The position numbers and the translations under genes are program-made. A DNA stretch of 64,000 bases from Paragyromitra xinjiangensis. Taxonomy: Eukaryota; Ascomycota; Pezizomycetes; Pezizales; Discinaceae. Every line of letters begins with the position of its first letter. Position 1 is the first letter of the stretch. The stretch covers positions 1,116,001-1,180,000 of the forward strand of contig JBCAMK010000020.1 in NCBI GenBank assembly GCA_038503065.1. Reading direction: 5' to 3'. Of this stretch, positions 45,046 through 55,878 are shown piece after piece. The notes below the pieces were generated by a model, which was not told the origin of the DNA, searched no databases, and saw only the letters and a program-made list of their open reading frames with translations.

Positions 45046-46908
45046 TCAGACATAATACCACTCCCGAGCGGCCGCGGATTCTTCATATCCAGACTTAAAT
45101 TTACCTCCCTGGCAGCGACTCGGCCAAACTGGCTCCGCCTCAGATTCCTCTGACCATTCGTCGGTTTCGGTCTCGTCGTCGTCAGACTCCATACTCTCCA
45201 TCTCAGTGGAAAGTGGCGGAGTAGGAAAACGTATTTCGTCATCAGAGTTAGTTGCATAAACTGCCCCCATGTGTGATTGATTCCTCGTCTGCTGTTGTCT
45301 CTCATGATCAGAGCTTTCACCGTCTTCCAACATTCCATGCTTACAATCGGCTTTAACTACATTAGTATCTCAGCTGATGCTTGATGACGCTAGTATGGAA
45401 AATATCAACTTACCGATCTCATAGTGTTCGCTCTCAGTCCTATATCCGGTTGAGGCGGAAGAGATAGATGGGCGCCGGAATTTACTCCCATTACTAGTCT
45501 CGGAGATATTTGCTGGTCGATGAGATTTCAACCTCTTCGCGGGAACGAATACTCCCGGAGAGGATGACGATTCCGAGCGTGAACGTTTGCCTCGAACCCC
45601 ATGCTGGGTTTGGGAGTTCTGAGTATTCGCCAATATGTTGGGTCTCGAAACCTGCCCAAGAGGCGCTGTACCATAAGAAGAAATGCGCCCAGTCTTGTTA
45701 AATTTCGTCCGTTTGGCGAAGGATCCGGAGTCGGAGGAAGATTCGGAGTCCTCGCGGCTGCGTTTAGTTCCGTATTGAGTGGGAGGCTTCAAGATCTCCC
45801 TTGATTGTTTGTATTTTACCCGGGCCGTTAGAGGTACGGCAACCGGATGGGAATCGTCGTAGCGCTTACGCTGGAGGTTGTATAGGCGCAGGAAATTTGA
45901 TTCGAAATACCGGACGGTAATCTGGAACTTAGAGAGAACCGGGGGCGCAGCAACAGGTATATAAGGCGCGAGCACGATTGTCTCTAGAATCTCATCGTCT
46001 TCTTCCTCGTCATCTTCCCCATCTGATTCCCATTCTGATTCCTCATCTGATTCCTCATCAGTCCTCGGGACCCTTTCCCGCTTTGTGGGGAAAGATCTAC
46101 GGCTCCTGGTTTCGATAGCGTCCTCAAACGGGTAATAGTTACTTCCTTTCTCTGTATTATTACCCTGGATAAACCTTTTGATATTATCCTTCGACACTCT
46201 CCAAGGTATGCCCCAAATATTGACAGGTACACTAGCTGGAAGCCCAGGAACAAACAAAGATTTGATTGCTTCCACAGCGCCTTCGAGAAGATCCTCGAGA
46301 CCGATTGGAAATTTGGCAATTGGTGGTGAAGTCTTCCCCGGTTCCTTCTTGCGTCTTCCTTTGTCACTCTCCCCTTGGAAACTACTAGCAATTCTGCTAT
46401 GCAAGTCTTGCAGGTTTCCACGTCCCTGCCTATCCGCACATTTCAACACCTCACAACCGACTTTCCATTTCAATTTTTCCATATCTTGGATGAATTTCTT
46501 GCGCAACAACTCCTTCATCGGTTGTAAGGCATGACGCAATGGCCAGGTCGTCAAGAAATGGCTGTAAGCAGCAAGCAGTTTCGCTTTCGTGGAGGAGTGA
46601 AGAATTATCTTGAGATTGTTGGTCAAGAAATTGATATGAGTGATGGTGCACTTGATAGGTTCGAGTTCCGTGTTTCTACCGAAGATTTCCTTCGGCAAAG
46701 CAATTGAAGAAGTGATAATGAGAGCTGACTTTGGCGACGAAAACATCTTGGAGAGTTTATTCGCATAGGAATTCATTTGAGCATCAAGAGGGAGAGATAT
46801 CATTTTCGAAAGCCAGCGAGGGCGGGATGAACGTGTGATCCTTACGATACACGGCTTTTTACCTCCAATCCCTTGGGATGATGAATATTTTGCGACTTTA
46901 CGATCCAT
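45046..46908 (-). CDS. Nuclear-looking protein of unknown function, 601 aa, two exons
   Basis: The model is complement(45046..45356, 45414..46908). The 57-bp intron has donor GTAAGT. The acceptor is TAG just after TACTAAT (used here) or a GAG 12 bases further 5'; both keep frame. The first 200 residues look folded (PKSALIITSSIALPKEIFGR, LLAAYSHFLTTWPLRHALQP). A very acidic block follows (EESDEESEWESDGEDDEEED), then a middle segment (VLSKFQITVRYFESNFLRLY), and a Ser/Arg/Lys-rich tail with several basic nuclear-localisation-like clusters (GTKRSRED, RGKRSRSE, PAKRLK). Exon 2 is again acidic (ESDDDETETDEWSEESE). Alternating acidic and basic disordered regions are common in chromatin or ribosome-biogenesis factors. 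No named domain is recognised. Confidence 0.65.
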
Positions 46909-47989
46909 TGAAGGTAATGATGATCAGCAACGGATGAGAAGGGGTATCACCAGCAGGGCGAGAATAGGTGGGATGAAACGAGCTAATGATCTTTGTAGAA
47001 TACTAGAAAACTAGAAAGGAGAACAGAATGTGAGAAGTTCGTGGGAGGGAGGGTGAAGATGGACCGGTAACAGCTGGTTTTGTATTGAGCACGATACCAG
47101 ATATCAGATTAGATCCAATTCTACGGAATTTTGATCCTTCCTGTTCTGAATGCCAAGCGGCCATCATAAAGGAAGAAAAGGGTCAGGGGCGGCTCAAAAC
47201 AATAAAAGTATGTAACTACATGTATGGTCCTCATTGGTTAATGACACTTGCTCTTGAGCCATACAACCAGTTTATACCGCAAGGCCTGCTGACCTCCACT
47301 ATCTCTTGCAGCATTTATTGAAAAATTAGCTTAACAAACCAAAAGGTTTCAGTTAGCCCACTTTCTAATATGTTCATTTACGGGGTGGGCTGCTCGTTTC
47401 ATAAATTACCCAACGCACAAGATTCATCCCATCACCTATCGCCTATAAGGGGGGGTTAGCAACAAGCCAATCGGCCTATATATAAATAGAACAAATTGAC
47501 TAACGGGTCAAACAATGCTCAAAACGTCACCTACGTTTAACCGGCATTCGAAGTACATTACTTATTTTTCCCATCAGTAACGGGAGCTTGTGAAACATGA
47601 TATCTTCAACTTAAACTTCTTTGCTCTAAGATAGATACAGGAGTGGTTGGAAAACTTTTACCAACCTATATGTTCTCACCTGTTTTGCCAAGCAGGGCAG
47701 ATGGAGCTATAATGAAGATTCTATGCTAAGAAAATCGGTAATTCCTAACCATAAACTGGAGATTTTCCTACCAGAGGTTCAGAGGAACAGTAGTGATCTT
47801 AGAGAAGTTTGGACTAGCGAGATCGCTTTCTTAATCTAAAAGGTAGACCAAACTAATTCACCATGCAACGCTCTTGGTGTAAGGGTTCCGAGAAAATAAT
47901 AGTGTGGGAAGCCGCTTCAATGACAAAAGTAAAAGATATATTTCCTCCAAAGCAGTGTGCGGGCAGCCTTCAATTCTATGTTATACACC
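46909..47989. other. Intergenic stretch; TACATGTA at 47217
   Basis: I see no supported gene. The 105-codon frame at 47863 overlaps a repeat and is not credible. Confidence 0.4.
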
Positions 47990-48180
47990 GTTCTCGTTCC
48001 CAACCTATACTGCGCAGCTTGCTGTGCGCCGTAGGGTTATACACCTTCCCTAGAAACTCCCTAGCCCTTACACCAAGAGCGTTTCATGTTGCACCAGTTT
48101 GGTCCACCTTTTGGATGTCTGGAGCCATACTAGGCTCTTCCCCATCCCTACTGCCTACGGCTTCTGCGCATCGTAGGTAA
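47990..48180. repeat. Palindromic repeat, copy 3 (split halves)
   Basis: The left half tgcgcagcttgctgtgcg (about 48011-48028) and a right part, ccccatccctactgcctacg (about 48139-48158), match the two halves of the 60-bp palindrome at 19228, but about 100 bp lie between them. Confidence 0.4.
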
Positions 48181-48207
48181 AGATCGGAGATACTTTGAGA
48201 ATAGGAT

Positions 48208-48370
48208 ACCGTATTAACTCGAGAGTGGACTTCACGCTAAGACGTTGGAATTACCTATAGAGGTAAGACTCCAATAAATTTCTGCTCAGCTTTGACCCTC
48301 TCAGCTGGAGCCTTGCCTGTCAAGGCAATTCCAACGTCTTAGCGTCAAATACACTCTCGATTCGATACAG
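48208..48370. mobile_element. Snap-back palindrome (163 bp) with possible 6-bp duplication TAGGAT
   Basis: Arms of about 65 bp (48208-48272 and 48303-48370) are near-perfect inverted copies, sharing tcgagagtg and gacgctaagacgttggaatt-type blocks such as cgctaagacgttggaatt, around a short loop (ataaatttctgctcagc region). TAGGAT stands at 48202-48207 and 48371-48376 on the same strand. It looks like a miniature inverted-repeat element or the hairpin remnant of one. Confidence 0.6.
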
Positions 48371-49576
48371 TAGGATGCGGCAATGGAGGATTTTAACCCT
48401 AACCCTGGAATATTCATTGTGGGCGGGTAATGGAGGATTGGAAATTTATGCTGCGAGGAAAGATTTGGGTAGTGAGAATTAATTACATGTACTTTTACTA
48501 GGTAGTGGGGGGGGGGAGTTATTTTTCTTGGTTGCATTCCCTTCTATGTACTCCTAGTGCTTCACTTTGTACTTTGGGTGCCAGCCCAGGGTACGTGAAT
48601 GATGAAGTGAGGCCGGAATTTAGTTTCCATTATAGGGTAAACCGGAGCTCGTGTAGTCTTTCTTTTAGGTAGTTGAGTTTGTTACATTAGTCACCTTATA
48701 TAGGGCAGTTTAGGACTAGCTAAATAAACTCAAGTGTCCCTTAAAACAAACAGCTCGTACGGTACTTAGGCGTTCATTGAATACTGGGAAATGTTGCAAC
48801 GAGCCACGCCACACAAAGATTACATGTATCCTGAAACAACCCAATCCATCATACTGTGCAAAATAGAGGGAGTTAATTTCAGGGCCAAATATATTTGACT
48901 GTACATAGCTATCTCGCTGTTATTGTCAAACATTTGGTCGTGTCATGATGATCCTTAGTAGAGGCGTTGTTCGTTGCAACATTCCCCAGTATTTAGTGAA
49001 CACCTAAGTACATGTAAAATTTGAATATAAAGTTTCGTTTCTGAGTCTAATGAGGTGTAGGCAAGTACCTACTGCGGGATTCACAGATTTATGCCTCTCT
49101 TCTGATCACCGCAGGGCTGTACGCCAGAGGCCAAGGGTTAGGGAAACATCTCAGAGCATCCATCTCCAGGATGAGTTGCATATAGAATCTTGCGACTTGA
49201 GAAGAATATTGTCTGAAGTATTATAATTATAAAAGGAACTGTTTATACGGACAATAGTACATGTAGTCTACCTGGTTACATCTCAGTCTTATGAATATAA
49301 TCTAATTCGCGTTCGTCAACCCCCCAAGCACCTCGAGGAAGGAATTGATAAAATTCGGAGCCATTCAGTATAAAAAAGTTGCAGATATGATTATGCGACT
49401 TTCAATTGCTTCGTTACAAGGCATAAGGAAACATATGATTTGTATCTATCGCTCTGGAAAAGTGTTGAACGTGTCGAGTGAGATGATTAAGAAAGAAAAC
49501 ACGACCAGCGCGTCCGTAAAATTTATCTATATATTTAGCCCCAGATGCTACTCTCATACCTCGTAGTCTAATTCGA
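48371..49576. other. Intergenic stretch with a telomere-like box and four TACATGTA palindromes
   Basis: aaccctaaccctgg lies near 48398. TACATGTA occurs at 48484, 48821, 49009 and 49258, the densest cluster in the window. A G10-like run is at about 48507. No gene is supported. Confidence 0.5.
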
Positions 49577-50600
49577 CTATACGGACGACCACCGATACGC
49601 TCCATTGCCTGGAGTCAAACCACTTCCGACGTAGGAAGTTCCCTGAAAACGACTCTCATAGTCTACGGCAATAGTTAGTAAGTCGTCCCCGCTTCCATAA
49701 AGAAGGCAATGTCAACTTACCTCGGAGCTGCTTGGTTCGCATTTGAAGGTATTCCTCTTCAGCCTTATTGATGTTTGAGTGAATAACAAACCAATTAATC
49801 TAATTTAACACAGTTAGTAGGAGGACACATTCAATGACATTGATACGAACTTACATCTTCAGTGTACTTGATGTACATCTCGTCAAGCGCCACCTTGCAC
49901 ACATGATCCTTGCCGAGTGTCCGATATTGCACTTCTTCGACTACACCTGCACTCTTCGACTCTTTCTGAGCCTGGTACACTGGTGGCGGCAAAGAAAAGA
50001 CATGAGAGTTCCTGGAAAGGCATCTAGATGTGTTGTTTTCCCTGTTCTCGCTACCATCAAGCCTCGCAAGAACGTTGTTCACAGAACATTCGATTCTGGA
50101 AACAGTATCTGCAGTTATCGTACTCTCCGAACTACAACCGATGTCAGTATAAGAATTGGGCCTCCTAAAGGAAATATCGCTTACCGTAGCGACAACAATA
50201 TGATGAAATTCAACGTCATCTTATGTGTTCCCAAGTGATTGGAAAGACTTGCAATCTCCTTCTCGTGGAACGTCCATTTCCACTTCTTCCATTGCCGATA
50301 GATTGTTCTATCACCGCTCTCAATTCTATGATTCTGAACGAGTACCTCCAATCGATTGAATATTTCCACAGTGCTATCAAGAACCCCTCTTATTTTAGGG
50401 TTTAACCATTCTTGGTTTCGCCGAACGCTGAGGTTGTCTTCCAAGGTTTGAAGAACGGCACAAAAATCTTGAAGCTCGCTGGCAAGGACGGAAATGTCTC
50501 CTGGTGCAGACCGAACGTGTTTGATAAACTCGAGTAGTTGAAGCGATATCGTACAGCCTGAAACAATCAGACCAGTTGTTGTAGTTACGAGCTCCGGCAT
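49577..50600 (-). CDS. STAND/Helo-like N-terminal-domain protein, 285 aa, four exons
   Basis: The model is complement(49577..49662, 49721..49799, 49855..50131, 50185..50600). All three introns (53-58 bp) have GTAAGY donors and TACTGAC/TACTAAC or similar branches. Residues 1-140 match the fungal N-terminal domain of STAND proteins (PF17111-like): a hydrophobic first helix (TTTGLIVSGCTISLQLLEFI), DISVLASELQDFCAVLQTLE in the middle and WTFHEKEIASLSNHLGTHKM at the end. In the family this domain precedes NACHT or NB-ARC and controls cell-death-like or immune signalling. Here no nucleotide-binding domain follows; the protein ends with about 140 polar residues (GSGLTPGNGAYRWSSV). It may be a stand-alone partner, as known for other fungal NLR-type systems, or a truncated relic. 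Confidence 0.7.
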
Positions 50601-51970
50601 TCTGCAAGAGATTTGGTGAAAGGAATGGTTGATACTGTTTAATTGAAGTTTTAGCGATCCATCATCAACAGTAGAGCAAGGCGCTTTTATCAACCGTATG
50701 CCATATCAAGTGTAGTATAGCACCGAATGCGGCTGAGGCTTGGATTTATTCCGCGGCGAACGCATGTCTCACTAGGGTGAGTCTACAATCTTGGGATATT
50801 CCAAATAGACAACAACCAACTTGGATGGCTGCCTAACTAGAACCCGGTCTTCTCGGGTGAATTGCAGCTTCCAAGTGCGGATGAACTTTAGCAGGCTCGT
50901 GGCTGGGCTGGCTGATGATTTGCAACCAATTAATTTTGACCGTCGCGGATGTTGGGGTATTCTTTGCTTCTTTCGTCAGCCTCGCTAACGCTTGTTGCTT
51001 GAATCAATGGGGAAGTTGACACCCTCAGCCCCAGAGCCTCAAAATTTGCTCTACAAGCACTGTGTTATCTAGCATTTCTAAGCACAAATCCAGGGCGTAC
51101 ACAGAATAGAGGTAGAGGTATGCTCTATGCCGGGCACCCGACCCCAAAACATCCACTTATGTCCGGACCTATCTCGCGTGTCCACGAGAGATTTCAGCCC
51201 AGAATCATGATCTTGGTCCAGGTACAATTAAAGTCGGAGAACGTAAACTACTTAGCGAGACTAAGTATCGCTAACAGCCTTGCTGCCATGTCACGGAAAC
51301 TAGGTGGAGATCTAACATTACTTGATCTCGCCCCAAGCAACGTAATGTGAAACACGAGTGACGAACCATGACTTCCTCGCCGGCAAAACCCTCGTTCACA
51401 AGTTGTCACAAAGTATATCTGCGCGGACTTTCTCCGAGAAGACTCTGCAACTATAGGGCTACTCCGCGAACGTGGCAGTCTTGGGAAAAACTAGGATATT
51501 GCACAAGGCTAGAAATCTGCAACGGATTGTCACATTCATTGGCCCGTAGTTCGTTACACGGGCAATTTCATAACCTAGTAGGTTATTGTTATTATTTATC
51601 GAATCAGCCCAAGGGCGGTGCCTCAGAGTTAAGCTACCTGGGTGGACTGCTTTAGCAACCCTTATTGGTTAAAGCTGGGTTCGTTTGCTTCACCGGTTTC
51701 CAAATAGGTATGAAGGATGGTGGCAGATCCGATTGTGTTAGCGCGATAACTCGTCATATTAGAAATCCAGCACGCATTCAACTTCGCCAGGTATCACCGT
51801 ACGGGCTTTGCTTCAGCTGAAACCGCATGGGATATTATTTTCGCTAGCCACATAGAATCTCGGAAGAATCCATACTCTCAGACTCTGTAAACTGCACATA
51901 AACAATAGGACCATAGAAATTTCTCAGGAGAAACCTTACGCAATTCCAGTAGGGCTATGTTTCCCTGGGC
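50601..51970. other. Intergenic stretch, nothing recognised
   Basis: No supported gene between the STAND-domain and kelch genes. Confidence 0.4.
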
Positions 51971-53029
51971 TCAGTCAAACTGAAGTAACCACCAATCCCC
52001 CAGCCTTTTATTCCCCTCACTTAATCCTCCTTGTACAATCACTCCCTGACCATCATCGCCCCCAACCGCACCAGCAGCAAACCAGCCCCTTGGCTCTGGT
52101 TCCGCTTCACCTGAAATTTTGACTTCGCTCCATTCCGCAGTTACTATATCGTACGCCCACACATCATCCAGGAACTTGCCTGCGCCCGCATGGCCGAGAG
52201 TTGACGGATCATGCTCGCCGAATACTGTAATGAGGTACTCCCTCTTTGAACCTGGGTGTCTGATGGGGACAAGGCTCGAGACTGAGCGAGCAGGAGGGCC
52301 ATGACTATACGGTATCGAGCGCCATGTATTATTCGGAATATCATAGCTGATACACAGTCAGACTGAGCCCGGGCAACAAGGAAATAAGTAGCCCACTTAC
52401 ACATCAACAACCCCTCCAATTTCCACACTCCCGTTGAATCCACCAAACCTCCAAATTTCTCTTGAACCTGTTATCGCAATTGCTGTACCTCCCCTCGGAT
52501 CGCCCGGCGCATCCTTCAGCCTCTCCCATTGCTTTAACCGTACATCAAAGCTCCATAAGTCACCCAATCTCCCACTCTCTGGACATCCAGCATGGATATA
52601 TATCTTCCCCGCCCCAGCAGTTGCAGTATGATAGCTTCTTGCTTCGGGAAATGGCGCATTCTCATCGCTAGGATCTAGCGGTGTCCACCCATGACCTCCA
52701 GCGACGAAGCTCCATACTCGGCCTCCTTCTACAAGTGGGCTCATATCTGGGCCCCCTCGGCCGCCGAATACGTAAAGTGCATCGTCTAGTACTGCTGAAG
52801 CTGCGCCGACGCGAGGAGGCGGGCCAAGTGGGGAGGCGAGAACGGTTATAGCGATGGGGATAGTAGGGTTAAGTGGTAGTATGTGAAGTTCAGCCGAGAG
52901 GGGAACACGAGGCTCATGTTCGCCGGAGAAGAGATGAAGGGAAGAATGGAGTATGGAGAGAGTTTGTGACGACCGTGGGAAGGAGGGGAGATGTGGAACT
53001 GGGCGCCAGACGCCTGCTAAGGTAGCCAT
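51971..53029 (-). CDS. Kelch-repeat (galactose-oxidase-like propeller) protein, 334 aa, two exons
   Basis: The model is complement(51971..52346, 52401..53029). The 54-bp intron (GTAAGT, branch CTGAC, CAG) joins GVVDV to YDIPNNTWRSIP in frame. At least five kelch blades are visible through the Gly-Gly turn and the later Tyr/Trp: LYVFGGRGG; KIYIHAGCPESGRLGDLWSF; EIWRFGGFNG; YLITVFGEHD with DDVWAYDIVTAEW; and GVIVQGGLSEGNKRLGDWW. I choose the ATG at 53029 (MATLAGVWRPVPH), since the upstream ATG-less extension is Ser/Pro-rich. Kelch propellers are protein-interaction platforms or, in some fungi, nitrile-specifier-like proteins. There are no extra domains, and the protein is probably cytosolic. 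Confidence 0.8.
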
Positions 53030-53555
53030 TCTGACTGGTGATGATGGAGACGTAGAGCGGGGTTGTGATAATGGTGGATGGTTCGTGTTACTTTGTATCG
53101 GGAACTTCCGTAACTTACTAGGGTCAGGCGCTGTCGATATCCGATTTATAGGTACTATCATACTATTCAGACAGATACTTTGTTTGAAGAAGCCCTAAGT
53201 TTGCTTTACCCCTAACTGTTAGTCTTATCGCAGCTAAAACCTAGGTATTATGATACTTTTGTGGCTTCATGATCACTCACTCGGAGGGCTATTGTGCTTG
53301 GCGTTCGTCAGATTGCATAGGTTTGGACATCAGACAATACGAGCAGGCAAGAAATAATCAAACTCTCCCCGTTAAAGTAATCAATCAGCTCCAGGCTCAA
53401 CCTATTTTCCTTTTCGAAAATGAAATGATATTTAAGTTTTTTTCCAGTCAATTTTCCTGCCATGGTAATCCAGGGTTAGGGTTAGAATTACCAGGGTGCT
53501 TAGCGCTTCAACGTCACACCACATCAAGAAACAAGAAAACTCTAAAACCTCTATC
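53030..53555. promoter_or_regulatory. Divergent intergenic region with a telomere-like box
   Basis: The tandem gggttagggttag (about 53470) lies 85 bp upstream of the start at 53556. Such telo-box-like motifs act as binding sites for Myb-type factors in some fungal promoters; here this is only a motif match. Confidence 0.4.
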
Positions 53556-54698
53556 ATGGTTTTCCTCCCAACTAACCGGTTAGCTCAATTGAGGGACGGA
53601 TCAGGTTGGACTACCCCTCAATGGGTCCGCCTAGTCCGCGTCATTTCCGCGCACCTCAACTACCCCAAGAACCGCATCGGACTTGAAGGGCATCAGAAAC
53701 ACAAGTCAGCTTGGGACATCTGGCTCAAAGATTTTCTGGATGGGCCAATGCTGGATGAAGGCTGGGCGGGGGGGAAGAAACGTTTCTGGGATATGGCGAA
53801 AGCCAAGGATGTGTAAGTAGATGTGAGTTTAAATCATGAACCTTCTCTAACAACAAACAGCAAGAAAATAGAACTACTCCTTAGGATAGCTGTCGTTGAG
53901 TCAGCGCACTCTGTCCGGAACTATCAGAGGAAAGGATGTGTTCCAGGATGGATGAATAATCCAACGGGCAACGCAAATCCGGAACATAGCATTCCTTCAG
54001 TTGGAGACCACGCCGACGAACAAGATTTCGATGCAGGAGATAGCTCTGTCGCGACCGAGGAAGGTTCCGATGAAGAAGAACCAATAACGATGAATATCAG
54101 CGAGGAAAATACGCAACAAAGTACCCCCCAGGAGCCAAAACCCTCATTAACACATGAATGGACCATGAGTCTCGATCGGGAGGCTCGCAAACCATATCGA
54201 TTCTCATTCCGGCCGGATGAGGATGGGCCCGTTACCCATAATTTCCCACCACAGAACGTGGATTTAGTGCCACCAAGGAAACGTCGCAAAACCGAGCCTA
54301 ATTATAGCAGCAACCAGAATCAAGAAACCACCACAGATAAAATCTCCCCGGTGAGAAATTACGGCCAAGAAAAGACTCCATTATCATCCCCAGTGCGCCG
54401 CCAACCTTTCACCTTCGTGACTCGCATGCAGATCCCGAATACAGATGTTATACGCCAGGAACACATCGACATCAATAGCATCATACCATTAGCAGAGTTT
54501 ATTAGAATACTTCGTACGGTGCATGGTATGTCGGGTGCTCAACAGATAGGATATCTAGATGTGGGTTTCCCGGAAAGGCATATCCATGTTGCCGCTGCTG
54601 GTGAGGATGGGGAGTGGAAGTGGGGCCTGGTCTTAGGAATTATACATCTGAGTGGTATTTCGGAGCGCACAGCAACTGTGGATTTAATCATGACGTAA
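53556..54698 (+). CDS. Unknown two-domain protein, 364 aa (family of three paralogues, member 2)
   Basis: The model is join(53556..53812, 53861..54698); the 48-bp intron has GTAAGT, CTAACA and AACAG. Residues 15-85 correspond to the N-terminal domain of the gene at 22746-24201: WTTPQWVRLVRVISAHL, AWDIWLKDFLDG and KKRFWDMAKAKDV. The intron falls at the same point, just before a helix (KKIELLLRIAVVESAHS). The middle is acidic and then basic (PPRKRRKTEP). The last 90 residues are the shared C-terminal domain: IIPLAEFIRILRTVHGMSG, then HIHVAAAGEDGEWKWGLVLG and VDLIM at the end. The known databases I can recall give no match. It lies in tandem with the third member 1.2 kb downstream. Confidence 0.7.
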
Positions 54699-55044
54699 TA
54701 AAAGGCGTAGTACTTGTGAATAGCCTTACGTCGATGTGGTTTGGTCCTGTATATCTCTTCATATAGTGCAGTCTTTTCTTGCATCTCATTTCCTTTTTTG
54801 AGAGGGAGGGTTGAGAAATTATATCCACTTATAGGTATTCGTGGGGCTTTTGCGGTAATCCGAATCATATTAGTCGTAACGAATCTTGGTGAACTCGAGG
54901 ATCTAGAATTCCTAACATGAATCATCACATAGTCTATTGCGGTACTCGAATGCTAGAAGTTCTTCATTCCATTCGGGAGCGAGTTTTTGCTAGGCATGAG
55001 GATGAGCAGGAAATCCGCGACATGTATGATGCTACATACCCTCG
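54699..55044. other. Intergenic stretch, nothing recognised
   Basis: This is the 3' flank of paralogue 2. Confidence 0.4.
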
Positions 55045-55100
55045 TGCCCAGTCTCACAGTACACAGCTCGCTGCTTCCCGTACAGGCCAGGTGCTACATA
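55045..55100. repeat. Palindromic 60-bp repeat, copy 4 (diverged)
   Basis: ctcgtgcccagtctcacagt and the cagctcgctg core align with the copies at 12755 and 19228. The pairing arms are largely lost. Confidence 0.35.
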
Positions 55101-55878
55101 CAATTACGACTCACCCCTAGAACGCGCGGCAAGGGAATTCGTTCCTGTTTCCTACTGCTTGTAGATACTACGCAGCGTAGGGCTGGTTTTCGTACCCTTA
55201 CGAGTTGCACAAGAGCATTTTCGGGCCCTCTCAGATCTTTGATCATAGCCTCCGAAACATATCCTATCACCTCTTAGATTTACTTTATTAAGTTATTATC
55301 GTACATGCTTGTGGTGAGGACAATAGCTCGTACCATAGTGAACTGTAGTAGGCAACGAGGCCCCGCACCCTGGGATGCTTTGAGCGTGCTTCGGAGAAAA
55401 TTTAGCGGAGTGAGCTGTTAGCCTAGAAGTGGTTGGAGGCTCAAGTCTCTGGGGAGCCCAATTTTCCTTTTTAATCAGGACGAACCCTATGATCCAAGTA
55501 AGACACCACATGACCCTGAGCCCTCAAATCTCAAATCAGTCTCCTCTTCAACTTTCCAACGTAGTCTTCTACGTACTGTCAGCTACGTCCCAACCATCCG
55601 GCCGCAAACCAACTGCTAGAGAACTTCATCTCCCATTTCTTGGCAACACGCCGAACGCCACGCAAGTAAACGCGCTAAAGAGGGAATTGAAACCGAAAAA
55701 TACTGAACTACATCGGGGTTTCAAAAGGGGGAAAGGAGAAAACTCGAGACTGTAATTTGATGCAGCCAACGGTACCCAACCAGTATCTGCCATCTCTACC
55801 TGATCCTCACCATGAGCCAATGAACTAACATATAGTTAGCCGAAAACCGAGAAAAGGACTAAGCCATCAAAGTCAAAG
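55101..55878. other. Intergenic stretch with a 45-bp repeat
   Basis: 55414-55458 (agctgttagcctagaagtgg and onward) repeats 28578-28622 with five differences, and contains a box-B-like gctcaagtc followed by a short T-run. Otherwise this is the upstream region of paralogue 3. Confidence 0.4.

Noticed and set aside
47863..48180. 105-codon plus-strand ORF
   Set aside because: It overlaps the palindromic repeat and has no coding signature.
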